A stretch of DNA of 64,000 bases from positions 434,001 to 498,000 of the forward strand of contig NZ_BBRB01000001.1 of NCBI RefSeq assembly GCF_000975055.1, given 5' to 3'. Both the position numbers and the translations under genes were made by a program. Positions 46,228 to 53,919 of the stretch are shown here, piece after piece. How positions within the stretch are numbered: position 1 is the first letter of the stretch; the number at the start of each line of letters is the position of its first letter. Below the pieces are notes generated by a model. The model was not told the origin of the DNA and made no database searches. It worked only from the letters and a program-made list of their open reading frames with translations. The stretch is from Demequina sediminicola (lineage in GTDB: Bacteria; Actinomycetota; Actinomycetes; Actinomycetales; Demequinaceae).

Positions 46228-48444
46228 ATGAGCATCACCGACATCGACACCACCACACCCACGTCCGCGACACTCGACTCCACGCCCACAGGCGACGTTC
46301 TCCAAGTCGTCAAACGCGATGGACGTGTCCTCGACTTCGAACCCGCACGCATCACGGAAGCGCTCCGCAGAGCTTTCTCCGCCGTTCACGGTGAGGCAGC
46401 CGCGGCAGACCACCACGGCATCGGCCCTCTCACCGCCCGTATTGTCTCCGAGCTCAAAGCAAGCCACTCCGGGGCAGTCAAGATCTACGAGATCCAGTCC
46501 ACCGTCGAGCACGAACTCCTCGAAGCCGGCGAATACGACGTCGCACGCACCTACATCGACTACCGCGTCCAGCGCGACTTTGCCCGCGCAAAAGCCACCG
46601 ACCTCAACCACACCATCACGACCCTGCTCGACAAAGACTCCGCCGTCGTCAACGAAAACGCCAACAAGGACGCCGACGTCTTCAACACCCAGCGCGACCT
46701 CACCGCCGGAATGGTCGGCAAAGCCATCGGACTGCGCCTGCTACCCCCACACGTCGCCAACGCCCACACCAAAGGCGACATCCACTTTCACGACCTGGAC
46801 TACCAGCCGTACTCCCCCATGACCAACTGCTGCCTCATCGACGTGCCCGAAATGCTCTCGCACGGCTTCCGCATGGGCAACGCAGAAATCGAGCCACCAA
46901 GGTCAATCCAAACCGCGACCGCGCAAATCTCGCAGATCATCGCCAACGTGTCCTCCAGCCAATACGGCGGCTGCACCGTCAACCGCATCGACGAAGTGCT
47001 CGCGCCCTATGCGCAACTGAACTACGACAAGCACCTCGACGAGGCTCGCGAATGGATCCGCGACACAGACACCCACGAGGACTACGCCCGCGAGCGGACC
47101 ATCAAGGACATCTACGATGCGATGCAGTCCCTCGAATACGAGATCAACACGCTCTTCACCTCGAACGGCCAAACGCCCTTCACGTCCGTAGGTTTTGGGC
47201 TCGGCACCACATGGCTCGAACGCGAAGTGCAACGAGCCATCCTCGCCATACGCCGACGCGGTCTCGGCAAAGAAGGCCGCACCGCCATCTTCCCCAAGCT
47301 GCTCTTCACCCTGCGCCGGGGCGTCAACCTCACCCCAGAAGACCCGAACTACGACATCAAAGAACTTGCAGTCCAGTGCGCCACCGAACGTATGTACCCC
47401 GACGTGCTCAACTACGACCGCATCGTCGAACTCACCGGATCCTTCAAGGCCCCCATGGGCTGCCGCTCCTTCCTCCAAGGATGGACCGACCCTGACGGCA
47501 ACGACGTGGTCAACGGGCGCATGAACCTCGGCGTCGTGACCTTGAATCTGCCTCGCATTGCCCTCGAATCCGACGGCTCACTCGACACGTTCTGGACACT
47601 CTTTGACCAGCGCCTCGAAACCATCCACGACGCCCTCAAATTCCGCATCGAACGATGCAAGGAAGCAGTACCAGCGAACGCACCAATCCTCTACGTCCAC
47701 GGCGCCTTCGGCCGACGCCTCGCAGTAGAAGACAACGTCGACGACCTCTTCCGCGACGGCCGCGCCACCATCTCCATGGGATACATCGGGCTGTACGAAG
47801 TGGCCGCCGCGTTCTATGGCGGCGCCTGGGAAGACAACCCAGAAGCCAAGGACCTGACACTGACCGTCTTGCGCCGCATGGCAGAAGCAGCAGCCGCATG
47901 GAAGGCGGAATCCGGCTACCACTACTCGGTGTACTCCACACCATCGGAGTCACTGACCGACAGGTTCTGCCGCCTCGACCGCGAGCGCTTTGGCGCCGTC
48001 CCAGACATCACCGACAAGGATTACTACACGAACTCGTTCCACTACGACGTGCGCAAGAACCCCACGCCCTTCGAGAAGCTCGACTTCGAAGCGCCGTACC
48101 CGCAATATGCCGCCGGGGGCTTCATCCACTACGTCGAATACCCCGTGCTCCGCACCAACCCCAAAGCCCTCGAAGCCGTGTGGGACTACGCGTACGACCG
48201 CATCGGCTACCTAGGCACCAACACACCCATCGACCGCTGCTACGCCTGCGGATTCACCGGCGACTTTGACCCCACCGCGCGAGGCTTCGCATGCCCCTCC
48301 TGCGGCAACGACGATCCGCGCACATGCGACGTGGTGAAGCGCACCTGTGGATACCTGGGCAACCCGCAACAACGGCCGATGGTTCACGGGCGCCACGAAG
48401 AGATCTCGGCACGTGTGAAGCACCTGCCCAACGCTGCGGACTAG
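46228..48444 (+). CDS. nrdD: Anaerobic ribonucleoside-triphosphate reductase, catalytic subunit
   Basis: The 738-residue class III reductase has an N-terminal ATP-cone (VVKRDGRVLDFEPARITEALRR), the NrdD core (HFHDLDYQPYSPMTNCCLID), a zinc site made of two CxxC pairs (CYAC and CPSC), and the glycyl-radical motif RTCGYLG near the C-terminus. It makes deoxynucleotides without oxygen. GGAGGGG precedes the ATG. Two NrdR boxes lie upstream and nrdG follows after two bases. Confidence 0.96.
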   Translation: MSITDIDTTTPTSATLDSTPTGDVLQVVKRDGRVLDFEPARITEALRRAFSAVHGEAAAADHHGIGPLTARIVSELKASHSGAVKIYEIQSTVEHELLEAGEYDVARTYIDYRVQRDFARAKATDLNHTITTLLDKDSAVVNENANKDADVFNTQRDLTAGMVGKAIGLRLLPPHVANAHTKGDIHFHDLDYQPYSPMTNCCLIDVPEMLSHGFRMGNAEIEPPRSIQTATAQISQIIANVSSSQYGGCTVNRIDEVLAPYAQLNYDKHLDEAREWIRDTDTHEDYARERTIKDIYDAMQSLEYEINTLFTSNGQTPFTSVGFGLGTTWLEREVQRAILAIRRRGLGKEGRTAIFPKLLFTLRRGVNLTPEDPNYDIKELAVQCATERMYPDVLNYDRIVELTGSFKAPMGCRSFLQGWTDPDGNDVVNGRMNLGVVTLNLPRIALESDGSLDTFWTLFDQRLETIHDALKFRIERCKEAVPANAPILYVHGAFGRRLAVEDNVDDLFRDGRATISMGYIGLYEVAAAFYGGAWEDNPEAKDLTLTVLRRMAEAAAAWKAESGYHYSVYSTPSESLTDRFCRLDRERFGAVPDITDKDYYTNSFHYDVRKNPTPFEKLDFEAPYPQYAAGGFIHYVEYPVLRTNPKALEAVWDYAYDRIGYLGTNTPIDRCYACGFTGDFDPTARGFACPSCGNDDPRTCDVVKRTCGYLGNPQQRPMVHGRHEEISARVKHLPNAAD

Positions 48445-48446
48445 CC

Positions 48447-49028
48447 ATGGGCCTCGACCCCATCCCGCGCCTGTGGAAGGCAGAAAAGGTCTCGCACTCC
48501 TACGTTGCGGACTACAAGCCGTTTAGCTTTGTGGACGGCGAGGGCGTGCGGTGTTCCCTCTACGTCTCTGGCTGCCTGTTCAAATGTGTGGGCTGCTACA
48601 ACGAGGCCGCCTGGTCCTTCAAACTCGGCCAACCATTCACGACCGAACTAGAAGACCGCATCATGGAAGACCTGGCACACCCCGCCGTACAGGGTCTCTC
48701 ACTCCTGGGCGGGGAACCATTCCTCAACACCCAAGTGGCGCTCTCCGTAGTGCGGCGCATGCGCGCAGAGTTTGGCCGCGAGCGCGACCTGTGGGCATGG
48801 ACCGGCTACACGTACGAGGAACTCCTCGAGGACTCCGATGACAAACTCGAACTCCTCAGCGAGCTCGACGTCCTCATCGACGGGCGCTACGAGGACGAGT
48901 TGCGTGACCTCTCGCTAGCGTTCCGCGGCTCCACCAACCAGCGAGTCCTGGATGCGCGCGCCTCCTGGGCGGCCAAAGAGCCTGTGCTGCACTACTCGCA
49001 GACGGTCCCGTCGCCGTCACGGTCCTGA
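48447..49028 (+). CDS. nrdG: Anaerobic ribonucleotide reductase-activating protein (radical SAM)
   Basis: A 193-residue radical SAM enzyme with the cluster motif CLFKCVGC (C43, C47, C50) and the SAM-binding LSLLGGEPFLN. It installs the glycyl radical on NrdD. The ATG at 48447 gives the standard N-terminus (VADYKPFSFVDGEGVRCSLYVSGC follows). Its last 37 bases overlap the 3' end of the converging nuclease gene. Confidence 0.95.
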   Translation: MGLDPIPRLWKAEKVSHSYVADYKPFSFVDGEGVRCSLYVSGCLFKCVGCYNEAAWSFKLGQPFTTELEDRIMEDLAHPAVQGLSLLGGEPFLNTQVALSVVRRMRAEFGRERDLWAWTGYTYEELLEDSDDKLELLSELDVLIDGRYEDELRDLSLAFRGSTNQRVLDARASWAAKEPVLHYSQTVPSPSRS

Positions 49029-50170
49029 TAGAACTCGTATTCGGGGTCAATGCCCTTCACATAGGGGCCCTTGCCGGCGGGAACTTTGTAACAGGCCCCG
49101 TAGTCAGGATCGACATCGCCGGAAGGGGTGTTCGGCTCGCTCTTGCCGGTCTCGGCAGTCTCTTTGGGAGCAGGCTTCGCCGCCGGTTCCTCGATGTCTA
49201 CATCAATCGTGGCACCCGCGTCAGGCAACGGCTCGTCGGGGCAGGTCTCTAACACGCGCGTCATGGCGCCGTGCTCGGTGGAGGTGACCCAGAGTGCATA
49301 TTTGGTCTTGATGGCAACCTGGCGGGCCACGTACTGACAGTGGAACTCGCTGTGCGGTGGCAGCCACTCAGAGGCGTCGTCATCGCCCTTCGAACGGTTC
49401 TCCCCCGCGTCCACAGGTTCGAGGTTAAGCGGGTCGTTGGCGAACGCCACACGGGTCGAGTAATCCCACTCCGACGCACCCGTCACCCACGCCGCCGACA
49501 ACGCCACCAGGTGATCAATATCAACCTCCGAAGCACCGCCACGTTCAAACCAAATCGACACCCCCGTAAACGGGTCTGCAAGCCTGCCGGAGAGCACGGT
49601 GCACGAGCCGTTCATGTCACGCTCCTCGAGACGCACAATCAGCATGTCGTTGCGCGTATCGCAGCCGTTGCGATCAACATCCACCCAGCCGTTGCCGAAG
49701 GCCTCGCGCTCATAGGGGGTAGTGGCCTGTTCCGGCTTGATGTCGAGTGCCGCCAGGGCCGCGGCGGCAGTTCCAGCAGCAAGCGTCTCCGTGGGGCTCG
49801 GGGTTGGCGTGGGGGTAGGAGTGGGAGTAGGGGTTGGCGTGGGGGTAGGAGTGGGAGCCGAGGTGCTGGCGCTGGGTGTGGGTGATGTGGACGCTTGCGC
49901 GGCAACGTGCTCGGAATCGGCGCTACCGCCGGCGGCCCCGATCCCAATGAAGATCAGCACAACGAGCGCCGTTACACCCAGTTTCACGATCACACGAGGT
50001 CCCCGTCGCATCCACAGCAACACCACCCCGGGGATGAGACACAGCATGAATCCGATGACGATGACGGGCCATGTGGTGAACCATCGGCGAGTAGCGCCGT
50101 CGGTCTCAAGAGACGTTGTTTCGGGGCCCGTGACGTGTGGTCCGGGCGCGGCGTTGCCGCTGTTCGTCAT
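48992..50170 (-). CDS. Membrane-anchored HNH-type (DUF1524) nuclease with Excalibur domain
   Basis: A 392-residue protein: two membrane segments (about 34-52 and 63-81), a Ser/Thr-Pro linker that becomes pure Thr-Pro repeats (about 96-126), an HNH/DUF1524-type nuclease domain (EVDIDHLVALSAAWVTGA, ANDPLNLEPVDAGENRSKGDDD), and a C-terminal Excalibur calcium-binding domain (YEFYQDRDGDGTVCE). Similar proteins are extracellular or surface nucleases, perhaps for nucleic acid scavenging. It overlaps nrdG at its 3' end. The start region carries a duplicated ribosome-binding site. Confidence 0.82.
   Translation of the reverse strand: MTNSGNAAPGPHVTGPETTSLETDGATRRWFTTWPVIVIGFMLCLIPGVVLLWMRRGPRVIVKLGVTALVVLIFIGIGAAGGSADSEHVAAQASTSPTPSASTSAPTPTPTPTPTPTPTPTPTPSPTETLAAGTAAAALAALDIKPEQATTPYEREAFGNGWVDVDRNGCDTRNDMLIVRLEERDMNGSCTVLSGRLADPFTGVSIWFERGGASEVDIDHLVALSAAWVTGASEWDYSTRVAFANDPLNLEPVDAGENRSKGDDDASEWLPPHSEFHCQYVARQVAIKTKYALWVTSTEHGAMTRVLETCPDEPLPDAGATIDVDIEEPAAKPAPKETAETGKSEPNTPSGDVDPDYGACYKVPAGKGPYVKGIDPEYEFYQDRDGDGTVCE
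49801..49860. repeat. Tandem 30-bp repeat encoding the Thr-Pro linker
   Basis: Two adjacent 30-bp units starting GGGTTGGCGTGGGGGTAGG are 28/30 identical and lie within the nuclease gene, encoding the (Thr-Pro)n linker. Such arrays change length by slippage, so linker length may vary between strains. Confidence 0.8.
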
Positions 50171-50477
50171 TGCGCTCCCTCAGCGTGGTCACGCTCCCTC
50201 AGCGTGCGACTTGACCGCACTCTATGGGAGCACCCCATGCAAGTTCACGCTCGTGTGACAAAGCCCGCACTACGACCGAACACTGGCACTCAGCGACCCG
50301 TACCGTCCCTGACTTGTGCGCGACGGGCCCGACCAAGGACGCAGCGTGGCGACGCGGGTGGCGCGGCCTTCGAAGGTCAGGGACGGTACACCGGCAGCGA
50401 TCCACGCAGGGACGGCGGGACGGTAACGCCCCACGCGTCCGCCGGTGAGTGATCGAGGGCGCCTATGCACGGGGAAT
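50171..50477. other. Gap with duplicated RBS and a long inverted repeat
   Basis: Near the nuclease start, CGCTCCCTCAGCGTG occurs twice (50173-50187 and 50192-50206); on the minus strand both copies offer GAGGGAG, so the ribosome-binding site is duplicated. Further on, GTACCGTCCCTGAC (50300-50313) and its exact complement (50376-50389) form an inverted repeat with a 62-base interval. I see no gene. Confidence 0.6.
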
Positions 50478-50510
50478 GCGAAAGGCCCGGCACTGGGCCG
50501 GGCCTTTCGC
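50478..50510 (-). terminator. Terminator after tRNA-Tyr
   Basis: A 14-bp stem (GCGAAAGGCCCGGC with its complement) and 5-base loop lie 6 bases beyond the tRNA 3' end. Confidence 0.75.
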
Positions 50511-50516
50511 GTTGTG

Positions 50517-50598
50517 TGGCAGGTGAGGGATTCGAACCCCCGAAGTCAGTGACGGCTGATTTACAGTCAGCTCCCTTTGGCCGCTCGGGCAACCTGCC
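50517..50598 (-). tRNA. tRNA-Tyr (GUA anticodon)
   Basis: Acceptor GGCAGGT/ACCTGCC, discriminator A, D-arm with GCCCGAGCGGCC, anticodon loop CTGTAAA (GTA), a long variable arm typical of class II tRNAs, and T-arm GGGGGTTCGAATCCCTC. CCA is not fully encoded. Confidence 0.93.
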
Positions 50599-50733
50599 GT
50601 GCTCCTGGTTCAACTGCAACCCGGCGCGCATGGAAGGATAGCAAGTAAATAGCCCCCAGCGCGAACTCGCCTTGGCGCATGGCCACGGAGTTCGTCTTGA
50701 GGGTCCACATTCGCACGAGTGCAGGAGGACACC

Positions 50734-51225
50734 ATGGCAGGTGACAGCAGCTTCGACGTCGTTTCCAAGATTGACCGCCAGGAGGTCGACAACGCCGTCA
50801 ACCAGGCATACAAGGAGATCAATCAGCGCTACGACTTCCGTGATGTGGGCGCCTCCATTGAGCCCAGTGGCGACGCGATCCTCATGAAAGCGAACTCCGC
50901 GGAGCGCGTGAAGGCGATCCTGGATGTGCTCATCGGCAAGCTGGCAAAGCGCGGGATCTCGATGAAGTCGCTCGACTATGGCGACCCGGTGGCGTCTGGC
51001 AAGGAGTTCCGCCTTGTTGCTGACCTCAAGGAAGGCATCAACCAGGAGACGGCCAAGAAGTTGGGCAAGATCATCCGTGACGAGGGCCCAAAGTCTGTGA
51101 AGTCGCAGATTCAGGGTGATGAGTTGCGCGTCTCGTCGAAGTCCCGTGACGATCTGCAGAAGACCATCCAGCTCCTCAAGGGGGCGGACGTCGACGTTGA
51201 CCTGCAGTTTGTGAACATGCGCTGA
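50734..51225 (+). CDS. yajQ: YajQ-family nucleotide-binding protein
   Basis: A 163-residue protein, [20 protein letters not shown]..., with the two-repeat YajQ fold ([39 protein letters not shown]). Family members bind tRNA/nucleotides and in some bacteria cyclic di-GMP. AGGAGG five bases upstream supports the ATG at 50734; an earlier GTG at 50719 is unlikely. It shares one base with the next gene (TGATGG). Confidence 0.93.
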   Translation: MAGDSSFDVVSKIDRQEVDNAVNQAYKEINQRYDFRDVGASIEPSGDAILMKANSAERVKAILDVLIGKLAKRGISMKSLDYGDPVASGKEFRLVADLKEGINQETAKKLGKIIRDEGPKSVKSQIQGDELRVSSKSRDDLQKTIQLLKGADVDVDLQFVNMR

Positions 51226-51998
51226 TGGCTCGCTCCGCTGTTGTCAGCGGAGCTCCTGCGGAACGTCCCCGACGCAAGCGCCGCTCACTACGTTCGTGGA
51301 TCCCGCCCCAGCATGGGGTGTGGGCCATGTTGCTCCTGCCATTTTTGGCGGGCCTCCGCTTCGGCACTGACTGGTGGCAGATTCCGCTCCTCGTGGGCTG
51401 GCTGACGGGCTGGCTGGCGAGCCACCATTTCTTGGTGTGGGTGAAGACCGGCCGATGGTCGCGGGTCCAACGCCAAATTCTCACCTTTGGCGCGGTATGC
51501 GCGGCGTCACTGATTCCTGTGGCGTTCGCACGTCCCGCCGTGTTGTGGTTCGTGCCGGTGTTTGCCGTGCTGGTGGGCGTCAACATTGTGCTGACTCGAA
51601 TGGGCCAGGAACGTTCGACCATCAATGGGATTGCCTCGGTCACGATGGCCTCCCAGATGGCGCTCATTGTCCCCGTGACTGCGGGGCTCGAGTGGCGGGT
51701 GGGCCTTCCCCTCGCGGTGGTCACGTGGGTGTACTTGGCGGGCACGGTCGTCTATGTGAAGTCCATGATTCGCGAGCATGGATCCGTCGTGCACTATCGA
51801 GTCTCGGTGGGCTATCACGCCGTCGCCGTGGCGGGCTGCACCATCTGGCAACCGTGGTTGGCGATCCCGTTCGGTCTGCTGCTGGTCCGAGCGGTGTGGC
51901 TACCGCGGCGCGCCCGCATGAAGGCACCCGTCATTGGCGCCATAGAGACGGTCCTTGCGCTCGTGGTACTCGCGACCGAACTCCTGATGCCACTGTGA
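51225..51998 (+). CDS. YwiC-like integral membrane protein
   Basis: A 257-residue protein with a basic N-terminus, then WIPPQHGVWAMLLLPFLAGL, the hallmark of the YwiC-like family, and about seven membrane segments. The biochemical role is unknown; in Bacillus the family member lies near nitrate respiration genes. It is translationally coupled to yajQ. It ends eight bases from the converging poxB gene. Confidence 0.82.
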   Translation: MARSAVVSGAPAERPRRKRRSLRSWIPPQHGVWAMLLLPFLAGLRFGTDWWQIPLLVGWLTGWLASHHFLVWVKTGRWSRVQRQILTFGAVCAASLIPVAFARPAVLWFVPVFAVLVGVNIVLTRMGQERSTINGIASVTMASQMALIVPVTAGLEWRVGLPLAVVTWVYLAGTVVYVKSMIREHGSVVHYRVSVGYHAVAVAGCTIWQPWLAIPFGLLLVRAVWLPRRARMKAPVIGAIETVLALVVLATELLMPL

Positions 51999-52005
51999 GT
52001 TGCGG

Positions 52006-53733
52006 TTAGCGGCTCTCCACGGCTTCCGTGACCTTGGCCACCGCATACCCCCATGCCTGCGACACCTTGGGATGGGGCGGCACAGCAACTTCGTTGGGGT
52101 TGGTGACGACGTCAAGCACTACAGGTCCGTCTTGTGCGAACGCCCATTCCAGGGCGCCGTCGAGGTCGTCGGCATCCTCGACGCGGCGGCTGTGGAGCCC
52201 CAGCGCGGCTGCAACAGCTGCGAAGTCAGGGTTGTCCAAGGTGGTGCCGTAGGACGCGATCCCACCCTCTTGCTGTTCGAGTTGCACCATCCCCAGCGAA
52301 GCGTTGTCGAACACCACGACGACCACGGGGAGGCGATAGCTCACTGCGGTCCTCAGGTCACCAAGCAGCATCATGAGCCCACCGTCACCCGACAGCGACA
52401 CCACTGGGCGCTCGCGGTCCAATGCCTGAGCACCCAAGGCTTGTGGCATCGCGTTGGCCATGGAACCGAGGTTGAAGGAACCCAGGAGTTCGCGCTCTCC
52501 CCGCATCTCGATGAAGCGCGCCGCCCAGGTGGTGGACATTCCCGTGTCTGACGTGAAGATCGTGTTGTCGGGTGCGTGACGGTCGACGGCAGCCGCGAGC
52601 ACCTCAGGCCGGATGCGGTCGTCGGGGTTTTCCAGCGCGGAACGCACCTTAGCGACCACACCTGAATCCTCGTAATCGGGGTCAGCAATGTTGTCTTGCC
52701 GTTCGCGCCAGTCGTCATAGGTCGAGCGAGTCTTGTCGAGAAAGCCCGTGTCGTCATGCGCCGCGAGGCGCGGCAAGAGCTCTCGCAGTGCCTCGCCTGC
52801 ATCCCCGGCGACGGCCACGTCAACACCTACCCGGCGCCCGATGTGGGTGGCGGCTTGGTCGATTTGAATGACCGTGGCATCGGCCGGATAGAAGTCGCGG
52901 TACGGGAAATCCGTGCCGACCATCAGCAGGACATCGCAGTCCTTGAGGGCATCTGCCGCTGCGGGGTTTCCGAGGAGTCCAGCCTGCCCCACGTTGAAGC
53001 GGTTGTCTCCATCGAAGCCGGTCTTTCCTTTGAGCGTCACGACCATGGGTGCGGCCAGACGTTCAGCGACGGCGAGGGCATCGTTCCGGCTGTGCTCCGC
53101 TCCGCGGCCCACCAGCATCGTCACTTTCTTGGCATTGTCGAGGGCCGATGCCGCAGCAGCGAGCGCTTCCTCGCTGGGTTGCGTAGCGGCAGGCTCGGCG
53201 GCGAACGCGGCAGGTCGCGTTCCCTTGGGAAGTTCAAGTTCTCCGACGTTGCCAGGCACCGTGAGTACCGCCACACCGCGTTGGGCGTAGGCCGCGTTCA
53301 CGCCTTGCACGAGCATCTGGGGCAACTGATCCGGGGACGTGAGGGTCTGATTCCATACGGCGACGTCGTCGAAGACTCGGTCGTTGTGCACTTCTTGGAA
53401 GTAGTCAGTGCCAATCTCTTCGGTGGGGACCTGCCCGCAGATCGCGAGCACGGGCGCATGAGACTTCTTTGCGTCGTACAAGCCGTTGATGAGATGGAGC
53501 GACCCAGGTCCCACAGTGCCCATGACCACCCCAATGCGGCCAGTCAATTGGGCCTGCGCCGCTGCGGCAAAAGCACCCACCTCCTCGTGACGGACACCGA
53601 CCCACTCAACCCGGTCCTCGGTACGAATGGAATCAGTGAACGGGTTGAGGGCGTCCCCGACCACTCCCCAGATCTGCGTGACACCGTGATCTGCGAGGGC
53701 ATCGATGACGTGCCGTGCAACTGTTGTACTCAT
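52006..53733 (-). CDS. poxB: Pyruvate dehydrogenase (quinone) / pyruvate oxidase
   Basis: A 575-residue ThDP- and FAD-dependent enzyme: catalytic Glu in GVRHEEVGAFAAAAQAQLTG (residues about 47-66), FAD-domain segments, and the ThDP-Mg motif SGDGGLMMLLGDLRTAVSYR with VVFDN. PoxB oxidises pyruvate to acetate and CO2 and passes electrons to the quinone pool. GAGGAGA precedes the ATG. A dyad TTCACC-TACCT-GGTGAA lies 25 bases upstream. Confidence 0.93.
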   Translation of the reverse strand: MSTTVARHVIDALADHGVTQIWGVVGDALNPFTDSIRTEDRVEWVGVRHEEVGAFAAAAQAQLTGRIGVVMGTVGPGSLHLINGLYDAKKSHAPVLAICGQVPTEEIGTDYFQEVHNDRVFDDVAVWNQTLTSPDQLPQMLVQGVNAAYAQRGVAVLTVPGNVGELELPKGTRPAAFAAEPAATQPSEEALAAAASALDNAKKVTMLVGRGAEHSRNDALAVAERLAAPMVVTLKGKTGFDGDNRFNVGQAGLLGNPAAADALKDCDVLLMVGTDFPYRDFYPADATVIQIDQAATHIGRRVGVDVAVAGDAGEALRELLPRLAAHDDTGFLDKTRSTYDDWRERQDNIADPDYEDSGVVAKVRSALENPDDRIRPEVLAAAVDRHAPDNTIFTSDTGMSTTWAARFIEMRGERELLGSFNLGSMANAMPQALGAQALDRERPVVSLSGDGGLMMLLGDLRTAVSYRLPVVVVVFDNASLGMVQLEQQEGGIASYGTTLDNPDFAAVAAALGLHSRRVEDADDLDGALEWAFAQDGPVVLDVVTNPNEVAVPPHPKVSQAWGYAVAKVTEAVESR

Positions 53734-53757
53734 GCGGGATCTCCTCTCGTGGCGAAT

Positions 53758-53774
53758 TTCACCTACCTGGTGAA
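53758..53774. promoter_or_regulatory. Dyad operator candidate upstream of poxB
   Basis: TTCACC-TACCT-GGTGAA is a perfect 6-bp inverted repeat 25-41 bases before poxB, in the 186-base space between poxB and the divergent LuxR-type regulator. It could bind that regulator or an unlinked one. Confidence 0.35.
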
Positions 53775-53919
53775 CGGGCTGGCTGGGCTACAGATTCCAT
53801 GCGCAAGCGTGGAGCATCCCGGACGCTTACCTCGGCCGCGGGGGATCGCCTGTGCCAGGATGGAAGGGTCCGATGCACGAAGGGGTCACTACCAGGCCAG
53901 ACAACGGTAAAGGTCGCCG

